A DNA stretch of 64,000 nucleotides from Gemmatimonadota bacterium (GCA_029262175.1 JAJCZV010000022.1:1-64000); one strand, 5' to 3'; counted from the first letter of the stretch, positions 55,551 to 64,000 are shown. Numbers and translations are program-made. The notes: generated by a model from the letters alone, not told the origin.

Positions 55551-56507
55551 ATGACGCTTAGCGTTGCAAACCTGTACGAACGAAAGCGCGAGTCGCTGTC
55601 GTTGAGGATCGTCGCAGGCGAATCAGGTCTGAGCCGAGACATCAGGGCACCTGAGGTTTCGTCTCCGGGTCTGGCGCTGGCGGGCTATCGCGAACGGTTC
55701 GTCGCGACGCGCGTTCAGATCTTTGGCCAAACGGAGATTTCGTATCTCGAGAGTCTCAGTGCGAGCGACCGTGCGACGGCCCTGAGCTTCGTTTTCGATG
55801 CGGGCGTCCCCTGCGCCTTCATCACCAAGGATCAAACCCCGCCCGTCGAGATGTTGGAGGCCGGGAATCGTGCGCAGGTCGCCGTCTTCGCGACCGATCT
55901 CAAGACAGGCGATTTCTATCGGCGGCTTCAGCCCTACCTGGAAGAGGAGTTCGCGGAACAAACCTCGCTACATGGGTCGCTCGCGGATGTATACGGCGTG
56001 GGTCTCCTGTTTCAGGGGTCTTCCGGGATCGGCAAGAGCGAATGCGTGCTCGACTTGGTCGAGCGGGGTCATCGGTTGGTCGCGGACGATCTCGTCATCG
56101 CGCAACGACGGCACAAAGGACTTCTGATCGGGCGGGGCCACGAGCGACAGGGTCACCACATGGAGATCCGCGGTGTCGGAATTATCGATATCCGTTCGAT
56201 GTTCGGTGTTAGGGCTGTCCGGCAACAAAAGCGCATCGAGGTCGTCGTTGAGCTCGAGGTGTGGGGTGCGCGGGAAGAATACGATCGAACAGGACTGACG
56301 ACCGCCGAGATAGAGATTCTGGGCGTGACCCTTCCCAAGGTCGTGATCCCGTTAAACCCGGGGAAGAACCTCACGGTGATCGCGGAGGTCGTCGCGATGA
56401 ATCATCTGTTGAAATACTCGGGCGAGGATTCCGCGGCCGCGTTCGAGAAGGCGCTCCTGGAACGCATGCAACCGGTGCGCGAATACTTGGCAGACGATGA
56501 CGAGTGA
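55551..56507 (+). CDS. hprK: HPr kinase/phosphorylase
   Basis: A 318-residue bifunctional enzyme that phosphorylates and dephosphorylates Ser46 of HPr, coupling PTS state to metabolism. The N-terminal domain (about 1-130) is of HprK type (RIVAGESGLSRDIRAPEVSS, SPGLALAGY). The catalytic domain has Walker A in FQGSSGIGKSECVLDLVERG, LVADDLVIAQR and the family's signature near EIRGVGIIDIRSMFG. ATG 55551 is where homology starts; ATG 55527 in frame would add 8 residues. IIA overlaps its 3' end by 11 bases, heading the PTS operon. Confidence 0.94.
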   Translation: MTLSVANLYERKRESLSLRIVAGESGLSRDIRAPEVSSPGLALAGYRERFVATRVQIFGQTEISYLESLSASDRATALSFVFDAGVPCAFITKDQTPPVEMLEAGNRAQVAVFATDLKTGDFYRRLQPYLEEEFAEQTSLHGSLADVYGVGLLFQGSSGIGKSECVLDLVERGHRLVADDLVIAQRRHKGLLIGRGHERQGHHMEIRGVGIIDIRSMFGVRAVRQQKRIEVVVELEVWGAREEYDRTGLTTAEIEILGVTLPKVVIPLNPGKNLTVIAEVVAMNHLLKYSGEDSAAAFEKALLERMQPVREYLADDDE

Positions 56508-56898
56508 GACGCTTGTGAGCGGAGTCGTCGTTGCGCATGGCGAGTTGGCCGAGGCTTTCGTCGCCGTCGTGGGTCGAATCAGCGGGGCGACCGACGGCCT
56601 GAAGGCGGTGAGCAACGAAGGACTGGCCCCGGACGCATTGCGATTGAAAGTCGCCGAGCTGGTCGACTCCGAGGCGACGATCATCTTCGTCGATCTTCAA
56701 GGCGGGAGCTGCGGGCTCGCGAGCTTGGGTGTCGCGAAGGATACGCAGAACGTTGCAGTTTTGAGCGGCGTAAACCTGCCTATGCTTCTCGACTTCGTCT
56801 TTCATCGCGACCTTCCGCTGGAGCGTCTCGTCGAACGGCTGGTAGAGAAGGGCCGAGCGGAGCTCCACTCCTGCGCGGCTTCGCGCGGGTCGAGCTGA
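56497..56898 (+). CDS. PTS mannose-type IIA component
   Basis: A 133-residue EIIA domain of the mannose/fructose/sorbose family. It accepts phosphate from HPr on the histidine in SGVVVAHGELAEAF (near residue 14) and passes it to IIB; VDLQGGSCGLASLG and LSGVNLPMLLDFVF are further family segments. Length is that of a free IIA. It overlaps hprK and is followed by IIB after 13 bases. Confidence 0.92.
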   Translation: MTSETLVSGVVVAHGELAEAFVAVVGRISGATDGLKAVSNEGLAPDALRLKVAELVDSEATIIFVDLQGGSCGLASLGVAKDTQNVAVLSGVNLPMLLDFVFHRDLPLERLVERLVEKGRAELHSCAASRGSS

Positions 56899-56911
56899 AG
56901 GCCGGCACCAG

Positions 56912-57394
56912 ATGGCCTTGGAGCTTTTCCGCATCGACGAACGTTTGATCCACGGCCAAGTGGTCGTGGGCTGGGGCGCTCGTCTCGGCATCGACTTCTA
57001 TGTCGTGGTCGACGACGCACTCGCGGAGAGCGACTGGGAGCAGGAGCTCTGGGCCAGCGCGCTCGGTGAAGCGATGTCTGCTGAGTTCGTAAGCGTCACC
57101 GAAGCCTGTCGTCGATTTGCAGAACTGGACGAGCGTACGGACACGGGCGCAATCCTCACTCGGGGGACGACCGAGATGCGGGCCCTGGCCGAAGCGGGGT
57201 GCCTCGACGGAAGGAGCGTAAACATCGGCGGTATTCACGATGGACCGGGACGGGCGAAGGTGCTGGACTACGTCTTTCTGTCGCCCGCGGAGCGCGAGGA
57301 TCTCCGCGTGATCGGCGAGCACGCACGCTCCGTCGTGGCGCGCCAACTGCCCACAGAGCCAAAGATTCCCCTGGCCGAGTTTCGCAGCTCATGA
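56912..57394 (+). CDS. PTS mannose-type IIB component
   Basis: A 160-residue IIB of the mannose/fructose/sorbose family. The phospho-histidine is in FRIDERLIHGQVVVGW near the N-terminus, exactly as in ManX-type IIB. RSVNIGGIHDGPGRAKVLDYV is also typical. It would transfer phosphate to the sugar entering through IIC-IID. ATG overlaps into the IIC gene (ATGA). Confidence 0.93.
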   Translation: MALELFRIDERLIHGQVVVGWGARLGIDFYVVVDDALAESDWEQELWASALGEAMSAEFVSVTEACRRFAELDERTDTGAILTRGTTEMRALAEAGCLDGRSVNIGGIHDGPGRAKVLDYVFLSPAEREDLRVIGEHARSVVARQLPTEPKIPLAEFRSS

Positions 57395-58089
57395 TGGACG
57401 TCGAGATCACCGTGGGGGAATGGCTCCTCGCATCGATGTTAGGGGCCCTGGTCGGGTTGGACGCCGTGTCGTGGCCGCAGGCGATGTGGTCGCGCCCCAT
57501 CGTGGCCGCAACGATCGGCGGGTTGATCTTCGGCAATCCGGTCGCCGGTTTTCTGGTCGGTCTTTGGCTGGAGTTGGTGATGTCCCGCGATCCTCCCTTC
57601 GGCGCGGCTCGTTATCCCGAAACGGGTCCGGCGGCGCTCACCGCGGGGGCCGCTCTGGCGCTCGCGGGCTCGAGTTCGGCGCCCGCGTTGATGGGTTCGG
57701 TTTTGGTGGGGTGGACCATCGGCTGGGTCGGGATGCATTCGATCGCGGTCACGCGGAGGGCGAACGCCCGCCTCGTGGCGAAGCCTGCCGTGTTTGGAGG
57801 TCGCACCAGCGAGGTGGCTCGACGGCACCTGGCGTGCATTCGGCTCGATGCAGCCCGGGCCGGGCTGATCGTGGGCGCGCTTCTGGTCCCCTCGGTTCTG
57901 GTGGTCCGAGGCATCGCCGCCTTCCCGAGGCTGGAATTCGCAACCAACCTGGGCGGGTGGTTCTCGGCGGTGGGTCTGGCCGCTCTAACGGGGATCGGAG
58001 CGCGCGCCTTGGGTACCCGACGAAGGGAGTGGCCTGCGTTGATGGCGGGCGCCGCGGCCGGCGCGCTTTTGGCTTGGGGCGTTCGATGA
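57391..58089 (+). CDS. PTS mannose-type IIC membrane component
   Basis: A 232-residue integral membrane protein, shorter than E. coli ManY. It starts EWLLASMLGALVGLDAVSWPQ with RPIVAATIGGLIFGNPVAGF and shows several transmembrane segments, ending in a hydrophobic helix (ALMAGAAAGALLAWG). It forms the sugar channel with IID. Several long upstream and shadow frames overlap it; the ATG at 57391 is fixed by homology and by the ATGA overlap with IIB. Substrate is unknown. Confidence 0.88.
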   Translation: MMDVEITVGEWLLASMLGALVGLDAVSWPQAMWSRPIVAATIGGLIFGNPVAGFLVGLWLELVMSRDPPFGAARYPETGPAALTAGAALALAGSSSAPALMGSVLVGWTIGWVGMHSIAVTRRANARLVAKPAVFGGRTSEVARRHLACIRLDAARAGLIVGALLVPSVLVVRGIAAFPRLEFATNLGGWFSAVGLAALTGIGARALGTRRREWPALMAGAAAGALLAWGVR

Positions 58090-58805
58090 TACCGGGGAGA
58101 GGACGGTTTCTCGCGGCCTGGGTTCGTACCTTCGCGGTTCAAGGTTCCTGGAACTATCGAACGCTGATCGGTGGAGGCATGGCCTACGCCTTGGCGCCGT
58201 TGCTCGAACGTATTCATGCGGGGGACCCGGTGGCATTGCGAAAGAGCTTGGAACGCGCAGCGACCGAATTCAATTCGCACCCGTACCTCTCGCCGATCGC
58301 AGTGGGAGCGCTGGCCCGTTTGGAATACGATCGGCAAGACGAAGAGACGCTGCGCCGGTTCCGAGGTGCTTTGCAGGCCCCGCTCGGCGCCATGGGCGAT
58401 CAAGTTCTTTGGGCGGGTTGGCGCCCGTTCTGTGTCCTTGTGTCCGGTCTCCTGTTTCTCATGGGTGTGGGCCCGGTGCTGACCGCCGCCATGTTTCTTC
58501 TCGTCTACAACGCCGGCCACGTGGCTGTGAGGGTTTGGGGGTTCAGGCTCGGGTGGGCCCGCGGCCTCGAGGTCGGGGCCGCACTCAAGGCCGTCCCGAC
58601 AAAGCGGGTGTCGCGAGCCTTTGTTTTCGTCAACCAAGTGCTGATGGGAGCCGTCGCCGCGTTGCTCATCGCACGGATTTCCGGTTTGGAACAGGGTGGG
58701 TGGATCGGCCCGAGCGCGGCGGCCGCGGGTTTGGTGGGCTATTTTGTCCCGCGCGGCGTGGCGGGCTTAGCGATCGCTGCCTTATTCGTGGCGTGTTTGC
58801 TATGA
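58086..58805 (+). CDS. PTS mannose-type IID membrane component
   Basis: A 239-residue membrane protein of the IID family. It has AAWVRTFAVQGSWNYRTLIGG at the N-terminus, the FNSHPYLSPIAVGALARLEY segment and LGAMGDQVLWAGWRPF, all typical, and C-terminal transmembrane helices (GVGPVLTAAMFLLVY, AGLAIAALFVACLL). ATG 58086 overlaps IIC and its own stop overlaps HPr. Confidence 0.9.
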   Translation: MIPGRGRFLAAWVRTFAVQGSWNYRTLIGGGMAYALAPLLERIHAGDPVALRKSLERAATEFNSHPYLSPIAVGALARLEYDRQDEETLRRFRGALQAPLGAMGDQVLWAGWRPFCVLVSGLLFLMGVGPVLTAAMFLLVYNAGHVAVRVWGFRLGWARGLEVGAALKAVPTKRVSRAFVFVNQVLMGAVAALLIARISGLEQGGWIGPSAAAAGLVGYFVPRGVAGLAIAALFVACLL

Positions 58806-59095
58806 GCGGCGAGTACTCGGGGGTGGCGACGATTCGGAACCGGCTCGGCCTCCACGCCCGTCCGGCCGCCGAGTTCGTCAGGCTAGCGGGCCGGTTCGAG
58901 GCGGAAGTCTGGGTGGAGAAGGGCGATCTCGAAGTGAATGGAAAGAGCATCATGGGGGTCATGATGTTGGCCGCCGCGGCCGGGACCGAAATCTTGATAC
59001 GAGCGATCGGGACAGACGGCGATGCGGCCGTGCAGGCGCTCACGACACTCGTCGATTCAGGATTCGGCGAGGAGATGGACGAGGGACTTGCGTGA
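58802..59095 (+). CDS. ptsH: phosphocarrier protein HPr
   Basis: A 97-residue carrier that takes phosphate from EI on the histidine in NRLGLHARPAAEFV and donates it to IIA. The regulatory serine for HprK is present in VNGKSIMGVMMLAAAAGTE, so both regulatory and catalytic phosphorylation are possible. ATG 58802 overlaps the IID stop. Confidence 0.96.
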   Translation: MSGEYSGVATIRNRLGLHARPAAEFVRLAGRFEAEVWVEKGDLEVNGKSIMGVMMLAAAAGTEILIRAIGTDGDAAVQALTTLVDSGFGEEMDEGLA

Positions 59096-59111
59096 GCGCG
59101 GGGGCGGGGAT

Positions 59112-60857
59112 GTGAGCGAAGTCATCCTGGGGATCGGGGCCTCCCAAGGCCGCGCCGTGGGCCCGGTGCGTCGGGTGCATTGGCAGCTGCCGGCGCCACC
59201 GCACCGCACCATCGAACGTTCCGATACCGAGCGCGAAATCGCGCGGTTCAACGAAGCTCGTATCTGGGCTCGAGAACGAATCCGTGAGACTCGAGAACAG
59301 ACCGCCTCGACCCTCGGCGAGGTCGAGGCGAACATCTTTGACCCGCAAATCCTCATGCTCGAGGATCCGGAGCTGATACAGGGCACAGAACGATATATCC
59401 GCGAGAATCTGCTGTCGGCCGAACGCGCGTGCGACTGGCGACTCACGGAACTACGAGTAGCGATTCTAGACGCGGCCCATCTGATCATCGTGGATCGCCT
59501 CGCCGATCTTCAGGACATTCGATTTCGAGTGTTGAGTCGATTGGCCGGGGGGGACGAGGATCCGCTCTTGTTACCAACCGAACCTGGCATCCTGGTCTTC
59601 GAGGACCTGACGCCCAGTGTGGCCGTTCGACTGGACCCGGAGTTGGCGCTCGGCCTCGTAAGCGCGGCGGGGTCCAGGAGCGCGCACAGCGCGGTGCTGG
59701 CGCGATCCCTCGGGATCCCTTCTGTGGTGGGCGTCGGCCCCGAACTCTCTCGGCTCCCAAACGGCCGCATGTTGATGATCGACGGCGGGACGGGGCGGCT
59801 CACGCTCGACCCGGATCCCCGCGAGATCGAGGCGCACGGTCAGATGGCGCGGCGTCTTTCCGAGTTGCGCCAACACCCTGGAACCCAGGATCCGACCCCG
59901 ACCTACACCGCCGATGGCGAGCGCGTGTACTTGAGGGCGAACATCGACCAACCGGGAGACGTCGCGGCGGCCAAGCAAGTCGGCGCCGAAGGTGTGGGGC
60001 TGTTTCGCTCGGAATTCCTCGTCATTGGTCGACGCGTGATCCCCAGCGAAGAGGAACAGTTCGTCGCCTACCGCGAGGTGTTGGGTGGCTTCCCGGATCA
60101 ACAAGTCACGCTCCGAACGTTCGATATCGGAGGGGACAAGTTCCCGCTCTTTCTCGAGATGCCGCCCGAAGAAAACCCCTATTTGGGCTGGCGTGCGATT
60201 CGAATTTGCCTGGACTTGCCCGATCTGTTTCGAAACCAGCTCAGGGCCGCGATCCGGGCGGGTGGGGCCAAGGGCAGGATGCGGCTCCTCATCCCCTTTG
60301 TCATTTCCGAGGACGAGATCCTCCGCACCCGTGAGATCCTGGACTCGGTGGTAGAGGATGTGGCTGGTGGGACAAAGGTCTCGCTCGGCGTGATGGTCGA
60401 AACCCCGGCCTTGGCCGAAACGCTCGATATCGTAGCCCGGCATCTAGATTTCATCAGCCTAGGTACGAATGATCTAACGCAGTATTCGCTCGCGGTGGAC
60501 CGTGGGAACGCGCGACTCCAACACCTTGCCGACCCGCTTCATCCAGCGATGGTGCGGATGTATGCGCGGGTCTTCGAAACCGCCACCGCGGCCAATCTGG
60601 ATATCGGGGTCTGCGGAGACTTGGCAGCGGACCCGGTCGGCTTGGGGTTACTCCTAGGTCTCGGATTCCGGGACTTGAGTCTTGCACCTCAATCGATTCC
60701 GGAAGTGCGCGATCTGATCGAAATGGTGTCCACGGAGGTGCTGCGGGAAGTATGCGGCGACTTATCCGTTCCTGAGCGTGTCGTCGGCATCCGGGCACGC
60801 CTCAATGAGTACTTGGAGGCCACGGTCCCACCCGAAACGATGACGGCTACGTCCTAA
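59112..60857 (+). CDS. ptsI: PTS enzyme I (phosphoenolpyruvate-protein phosphotransferase)
   Basis: A 581-residue enzyme that autophosphorylates from PEP and feeds HPr. The phospho-histidine loop reads [21 protein letters not shown] (SRSAH rather than the usual TSH type), the PEP-binding barrel has [28 protein letters not shown] and [19 protein letters not shown], and the C-terminal [20 protein letters not shown] carries the catalytic Cys. Length is normal. The GTG at 59112 is chosen over in-frame sequence from 59022, which lies in ptsH. A 97-base gap to metK follows, without a clear terminator. Confidence 0.96.
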   Translation: MSEVILGIGASQGRAVGPVRRVHWQLPAPPHRTIERSDTEREIARFNEARIWARERIRETREQTASTLGEVEANIFDPQILMLEDPELIQGTERYIRENLLSAERACDWRLTELRVAILDAAHLIIVDRLADLQDIRFRVLSRLAGGDEDPLLLPTEPGILVFEDLTPSVAVRLDPELALGLVSAAGSRSAHSAVLARSLGIPSVVGVGPELSRLPNGRMLMIDGGTGRLTLDPDPREIEAHGQMARRLSELRQHPGTQDPTPTYTADGERVYLRANIDQPGDVAAAKQVGAEGVGLFRSEFLVIGRRVIPSEEEQFVAYREVLGGFPDQQVTLRTFDIGGDKFPLFLEMPPEENPYLGWRAIRICLDLPDLFRNQLRAAIRAGGAKGRMRLLIPFVISEDEILRTREILDSVVEDVAGGTKVSLGVMVETPALAETLDIVARHLDFISLGTNDLTQYSLAVDRGNARLQHLADPLHPAMVRMYARVFETATAANLDIGVCGDLAADPVGLGLLLGLGFRDLSLAPQSIPEVRDLIEMVSTEVLREVCGDLSVPERVVGIRARLNEYLEATVPPETMTATS

Positions 60858-60954
60858 ACGCCAAGGGCGTGTTCTCGCGAAGTCGGCTTACTCGCACTAT
60901 TCTCGCCCGGCAGTTGTACCAGAAGATTCATTGACCCGTCTCTCGGAGTGCGCT

Positions 60955-62100
60955 TTGACAAACGGAACACAACCCTTCTCATCAGAGTCGGTGACGGAGG
61001 GTCATCCCGATAAAGTCGCCGACCAGGTTTCCGACGCGGTCCTCGACGCGATTCTGGCTGAGGACTCGGCTGGACGAGTCGCTTGCGAGACCATGGTCAC
61101 GACGGGGCTCGTGATGGTGGCCGGTGAAATCACGACGTCTGCGTATGTAGACATCCCGACGATCGCGCGCGAAGTGCTTCGCGACATCGGATATGATGAA
61201 GGTGCACACGGGATCTCATGGGACCGCTGTGCGGTGATGACCTCCATCGATCAGCAGTCCGCACACATCGCGATGGGCGTGGACACCGGCGGCGCCGGAG
61301 ACCAAGGGATGATGTTCGGGTATGCGACGAACGAGACCGAGTCGCTGATGCCGCTGCCGATCACCCTCGCCCATCAATTGACCCGACGCTTAGCGGATGT
61401 CCGTAAGTCCGGGGACCTGGCGTGGCTGCGACCCGACGGAAAATCTCAGGTGAGTGTCGAGTACCAGGACGCGAAGCCTGTGCGGATCACCACCGTCGTC
61501 GTCTCGGCTCAGCATGACCCGGATCCTACGAACGAAGAAATCCGCGCTTCGATTATTGAAAAGGTGATTACGCCCGTTCTCCCGGCCGAGCTTTACGATC
61601 CCGACGATATTACCTACCACATCAATCCGACCGGACGCTTCGAGATTGGGGGGCCGCAGGGTGATTGCGGGCTCACGGGTCGCAAGATCATCGTGGACAC
61701 CTACGGTGGGGTCGGCAGCCACGGTGGTGGCGCGTTCTCCGGCAAAGACCCGTCGAAGGTCGATCGCTCCGCGGCGTATGCCGCTCGCTGGATCGCGAAG
61801 AACGTTGTCGCCGCGGGGTTGGCCGAGCGGGCCCAAGTACAACTCGCCTACGCGATCGGCGTCCCCGAACCCGTCAGCGTGATGGTCAACACGTTCGGAA
61901 CGGGCACTCAGTCGGATGATGCGTTGGCCGCCAAGGTTCAAGAGGTGTTCGATCTTCGCCCGGCGGCGATCATTGAGCGACTCGCGCTGCGAAACCCGAT
62001 CTATCGTCAGACTGCCGCGTACGGCCACTTTGGGCGGGAGCCCGAGAACGGCGGGTTCACGTGGGAGAAGACGGACCGAGTCGAAGAGCTCACCAGCTAG
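60955..62100 (+). CDS. metK: S-adenosylmethionine synthetase
   Basis: A 381-residue enzyme that makes SAM from methionine and ATP. It has [55 protein letters not shown] and [20 protein letters not shown], all canonical. The TTG at 60955 has GGAG with 6-base spacing and gives the usual N-terminus; TTG 60931 would add 8 residues. No SAM riboswitch is visible in the 97-base leader. Confidence 0.96.
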   Translation: MTNGTQPFSSESVTEGHPDKVADQVSDAVLDAILAEDSAGRVACETMVTTGLVMVAGEITTSAYVDIPTIAREVLRDIGYDEGAHGISWDRCAVMTSIDQQSAHIAMGVDTGGAGDQGMMFGYATNETESLMPLPITLAHQLTRRLADVRKSGDLAWLRPDGKSQVSVEYQDAKPVRITTVVVSAQHDPDPTNEEIRASIIEKVITPVLPAELYDPDDITYHINPTGRFEIGGPQGDCGLTGRKIIVDTYGGVGSHGGGAFSGKDPSKVDRSAAYAARWIAKNVVAAGLAERAQVQLAYAIGVPEPVSVMVNTFGTGTQSDDALAAKVQEVFDLRPAAIIERLALRNPIYRQTAAYGHFGREPENGGFTWEKTDRVEELTS

Positions 62101-62335
62101 ACCGAGGGTATGTCAGAAGACATCGCGCCAACCAGGGGATGCAGGAAATCGCCAGCAGTCGGGGCGATCTGCAGCCGTGCGCGCAAGTTGTCGTCAAGCG
62201 CGGGCGGGGCGTGAAGGCTCGCGCGTGGGCGTCCTTACCGGTTCGGCACCGCCTGGCAGAAGACCTGCACCGCGCCGGCCCTAGAGCGAGTTCGAGAAAT
62301 CGCGCGTCTGGGCAGTCCGCCGGAGCGCCGGCTTG
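62101..62335 (+). other. 235-base gap between metK and the DUF151 gene, no gene assigned
   Basis: The only structure I see is a short inverted repeat just after metK (ATGTC/GACAT at 62110-62123). Short open frames cross the gap in two frames but none has a good start site or recognisable product. No tRNA or riboswitch core is visible. Confidence 0.5.
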
Positions 62336-62911
62336 ATGGAGCGGGAGATGCAGGAGGTCAGCGTAGCGAGCCTTGGGCTCGACAAATCGTCCAGCACTCC
62401 GGTCGTCATCCTGAAGGAAAAGGATGGGGAGCGTCTACTCCCGATCTGGATCGGGCCCGGCGAGGCCTCGGCCATCGCGATGGAGCTGGCCGGAATCCAC
62501 TTCGCCAGACCGCTGACTCACGACTTGTTCCAGGCGGTGGTTCGCGGACTCGGAAGCGCCCTCGTCAGAGTCATGATCACGAAGGTCGTGGACAACACCT
62601 ATTTCGCCTCTTTGGTTTTCCACCAGGACGGAGAGTACATCTCGATCGACGCACGGCCGAGCGACAGCATCGCGCTCGCGTTGCGCGCGGAGGCCCCCAT
62701 CTATGCCGACGAGAGCCTGCTCGAGGTGTCGGTCATGGACATGGACATGGACGTCGACGACACCGGCTTCGAGGATGACGTGGACGACTTCGATGCGGAG
62801 GCGGCGCACGTCGGTGATCCCGTGTTTGGTGACGCCGAAGGTTCGGATGAGCCGCTGCGCGACTACCTGAAGCGTCTCGATCCCGAGGACTTCGGTCGCT
62901 TCGACCCCTAG
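62336..62911 (+). CDS. bifunctional nuclease family protein (DUF151)
   Basis: A 191-residue protein. Residues about 1-130 match the DUF151 / bifunctional nuclease domain: SVASLGLDKSSSTPVVILKE, LPIWIGPGEASAIAMELAGI, RPLTHDLFQAVVRGLG and the ISIDARPSDSIALALRAEAP signature. The C-terminal 60 residues are a highly acidic tail (MDMDMDVDDTGFEDDVDDFD). The name comes from plant homologues; bacterial function is unsettled. Starts at ATG 62336, TTG 62333 or ATG 62348 are all possible; none has a well-spaced ribosome site. Confidence 0.87.
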   Translation: MEREMQEVSVASLGLDKSSSTPVVILKEKDGERLLPIWIGPGEASAIAMELAGIHFARPLTHDLFQAVVRGLGSALVRVMITKVVDNTYFASLVFHQDGEYISIDARPSDSIALALRAEAPIYADESLLEVSVMDMDMDVDDTGFEDDVDDFDAEAAHVGDPVFGDAEGSDEPLRDYLKRLDPEDFGRFDP

Positions 62912-62980
62912 AAGCGCGTGCCGCGCCGTCTTGCGTGAGTGCTCCGCTCGAGCGCAGCTTATCCCCGCAGCAAAAATTGA

Positions 62981-63089
62981 CATGGAAGGCCAAACGGAAG
63001 TCGGTGTAAGTCCGACGCGGCCCCGCCACTGTAAGAGGTCTCGGGTAGTCACCCGAAGTGCCTCGAGCCAGGAGACGTGTCCTTCCATG
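62981..63089 (+). promoter_or_regulatory. cobalamin (AdoCbl) riboswitch aptamer
   Basis: A 9-base P1 helix is perfect (CATGGAAGG at 62981-62989 with CCTTCCATG at 63081-63089). Inside are the conserved core (GTCGGTGTAAGTCCGACGCG followed by CCCCGCCACTGTAAGAGG) and the B12 box (GAGCCAGGAGACGTG, 63065-63079). The hairpin at 63101-63118 (GCTCTTC/GAAGAGC, loop GCGG) could be P13, its loop complementary to CCGC at 63023-63026 in L5. It would sense adenosylcobalamin and control the BtuF-like gene. Confidence 0.95.
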
Positions 63090-63154
63090 CCCCAACTGAT
63101 GCTCTTCGCGGGAAGAGCGGGGCCCGGCCAACCGCCGAGCGAGCCTTCGGCTCA

Positions 63155-63178
63155 CCCCCGTTCGTCCAGGAGCGGGGG
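63155..63178 (+). promoter_or_regulatory. ribosome-site hairpin, likely riboswitch expression platform
   Basis: CCCCCG (63155-63160) can pair with CGGGGG (63173-63178), enclosing AGGAG (63168-63172), the best Shine-Dalgarno match for GTG 63181. There is no T tract, so control is more likely translational than by termination. Confidence 0.55.
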
Positions 63179-63180
63179 AT

Positions 63181-64000
63181 GTGATTCAACCAAAAAAGAG
63201 TCTGTTTGTCCTGATCGCCGTTTTCGCGCTCGGTGTGGTCGGCTACGCGTGGACGAAAAGCCGGACACCCGCGTCGGGCCGTGTTGACCGGATCGGGGCG
63301 GACGGTCGCCCGAGTCGCGTCGTGTCGCTCGTTCCAGCGGCCACCGAGATTCTGTTCGCGTTGGGAGCCGAAGATCTTCTAGTCGGTCGGACGCGATGGG
63401 ATGTTCACCCGGCTGCAGCGCTTTCGATTCCAGATGTCGGCGATGCGCTCCATCCCTCCCTGGAGGCGGTGCTCGCGCTCCAACCAGATCTCGTCCTGCT
63501 CTATTCAGGCGAAACCAACCGAGGGGTGGCCGCGCGCCTCGAAGCGCTCGGGATCCGCACGCTTTCGCTCCGGCATGACACCCTCGGCGACCTCGACCAG
63601 ACCGTCCGCCGTCTTGGCGCACTGGCGGGCTGTCCCGGGAGCGCAGAGCAGCTGAACCGACGAATCCGGGCAGGGTTGGAAGAAGTCGCGACGGCCACAC
63701 GGTTGCGGTCCCGACGACGGGTCTACTACGACGCGTGGGCCGATCCCCCCATCACGATCGGCGTGGATAGCTTTCTCGACTCGCTGCTGATGATCGCCGG
63801 TGGAGAAAACGTCTTTCGTGACGTGGGTGGCACTGCGCCCCGCGTTAGTCTGGAGGCGATCGTGCACCGCGACCCCGACGTCGTGTTGGTCCCTGTTTCT
63901 CCGGACTCGCTGACCCAGGTGTCGAGTCTCCTTACGCGTCCCGGTTGGGAGGCCGTCCCCGCCGTGGCCAATCGACGGGTGGGTCTGGTGGACCAGGACT
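63181..64000 (+). CDS. BtuF-like cobalamin-binding protein, 3' end outside the window
   Basis: At least 273 residues are visible before the window end. A signal anchor (SLFVLIAVFALGVVGYAW) precedes a helical-backbone metal-receptor domain: SRVVSLVPAATEILFALGAE, an LEAVLALQPDLVLLYSGETN strand and the VYYDAWADPPITIGVDSFLD segment, all as in BtuF-type receptors of ABC importers. The riboswitch directly upstream supports a B12 rather than iron-siderophore ligand. GTG 63181 is the start. Its ABC transporter partners, if present, lie beyond the window. Confidence 0.85.
   Translation, partial: MIQPKKSLFVLIAVFALGVVGYAWTKSRTPASGRVDRIGADGRPSRVVSLVPAATEILFALGAEDLLVGRTRWDVHPAAALSIPDVGDALHPSLEAVLALQPDLVLLYSGETNRGVAARLEALGIRTLSLRHDTLGDLDQTVRRLGALAGCPGSAEQLNRRIRAGLEEVATATRLRSRRRVYYDAWADPPITIGVDSFLDSLLMIAGGENVFRDVGGTAPRVSLEAIVHRDPDVVLVPVSPDSLTQVSSLLTRPGWEAVPAVANRRVGLVDQD

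Noticed and set aside
60858..60954. SAM riboswitch before metK
   Set aside because: Only 97 bases, without any SAM-I or other SAM aptamer core that I can recognise.
1..64000. CRISPR arrays, insertion sequences, prophage, tRNA or rRNA genes
   Set aside because: Gaps are all under about 250 bases and none contains repeat-spacer patterns, terminal inverted repeats, transposase coding or a tRNA T-loop in context.

Overview
The window is a gene-dense, GC-rich bacterial chromosome segment carrying almost only housekeeping and metabolic genes. I see no insertion sequence, prophage, CRISPR array, rRNA or tRNA. Every gap between genes is under about 250 bases. Lipoprotein signals, an LppC-like periplasmic protein, a TonB-like anchored protein, a caa3-type oxidase, DUF4175- and DUF4159-like proteins and a mannose-type PTS with HPr kinase suggest a Gram-negative-type aerobe. 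I infer Gemmatimonadota or a relative in the FCB superphylum; this is a judgement from gene content, not a phylogeny.

Layout. 1-5.9 kb: clpB, a small lipoprotein, a glycosyltransferase with methylmalonyl-CoA epimerase on the minus strand, thioredoxin and rsmI. 5.9-14.4 kb: a tightly coupled run encoding a giant membrane-anchored coiled-coil (DUF4175-like) protein, a secreted repeat protein, a secreted glutaminase-fold-like protein, an aminotransferase and a TonB-like anchored protein. 14.4-22.2 kb: valS, an Ig-like lipoprotein, selA, purN and purH. 22.3-27.6 kb: an MsrP-type molybdoenzyme and a cytochrome c oxidase operon (coxB, coxA, coxC, subunit IV and a small ORF). 27.6-32.6 kb: a 5'-nucleotidase and a DUF4159-like protein (minus), an E1-alpha-like protein with a small partner (plus), and a degenerate GGDEF protein (minus). 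32.7-38 kb: RNase Z with no canonical start codon, a fused AroA-Cmk and ribosomal protein S1. 38-46.4 kb: an LppC-like protein and a propionyl-CoA to succinyl-CoA operon (carboxylase beta, biotin carboxylase, RNA methyltransferase, biotin carrier, methylmalonyl-CoA mutase). 46.4-55.5 kb: fmdB, argS, a PfkB kinase, purM, ribD-ribE-ribBA-ribH, nusB and a glycosyltransferase. 55.5-60.9 kb: hprK, a complete mannose-type PTS (IIA, IIB, IIC, IID), HPr and EI. 60.9-64 kb: metK, a DUF151 nuclease-family protein and a cobalamin riboswitch in front of a BtuF-like binding protein cut by the window end.

Themes. Translational coupling is pervasive: most neighbours overlap by 4 bases (ATGA, GTGA or TTGA). 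B12 links distant parts: methylmalonyl-CoA mutase needs adenosylcobalamin, the epimerase sits about 40 kb away, and the riboswitch controls a probable B12 importer. Most worth a second look are the RNase Z start (an apparent ATC codon behind a good Shine-Dalgarno site), the coupled envelope cluster at 5.9-12.3 kb, the orphan selA, the rpsA leader hairpin with a T8 tract, and the rRNA-methyltransferase-like gene inside the propionate operon, whose start lies in an 18-base tandem duplication.
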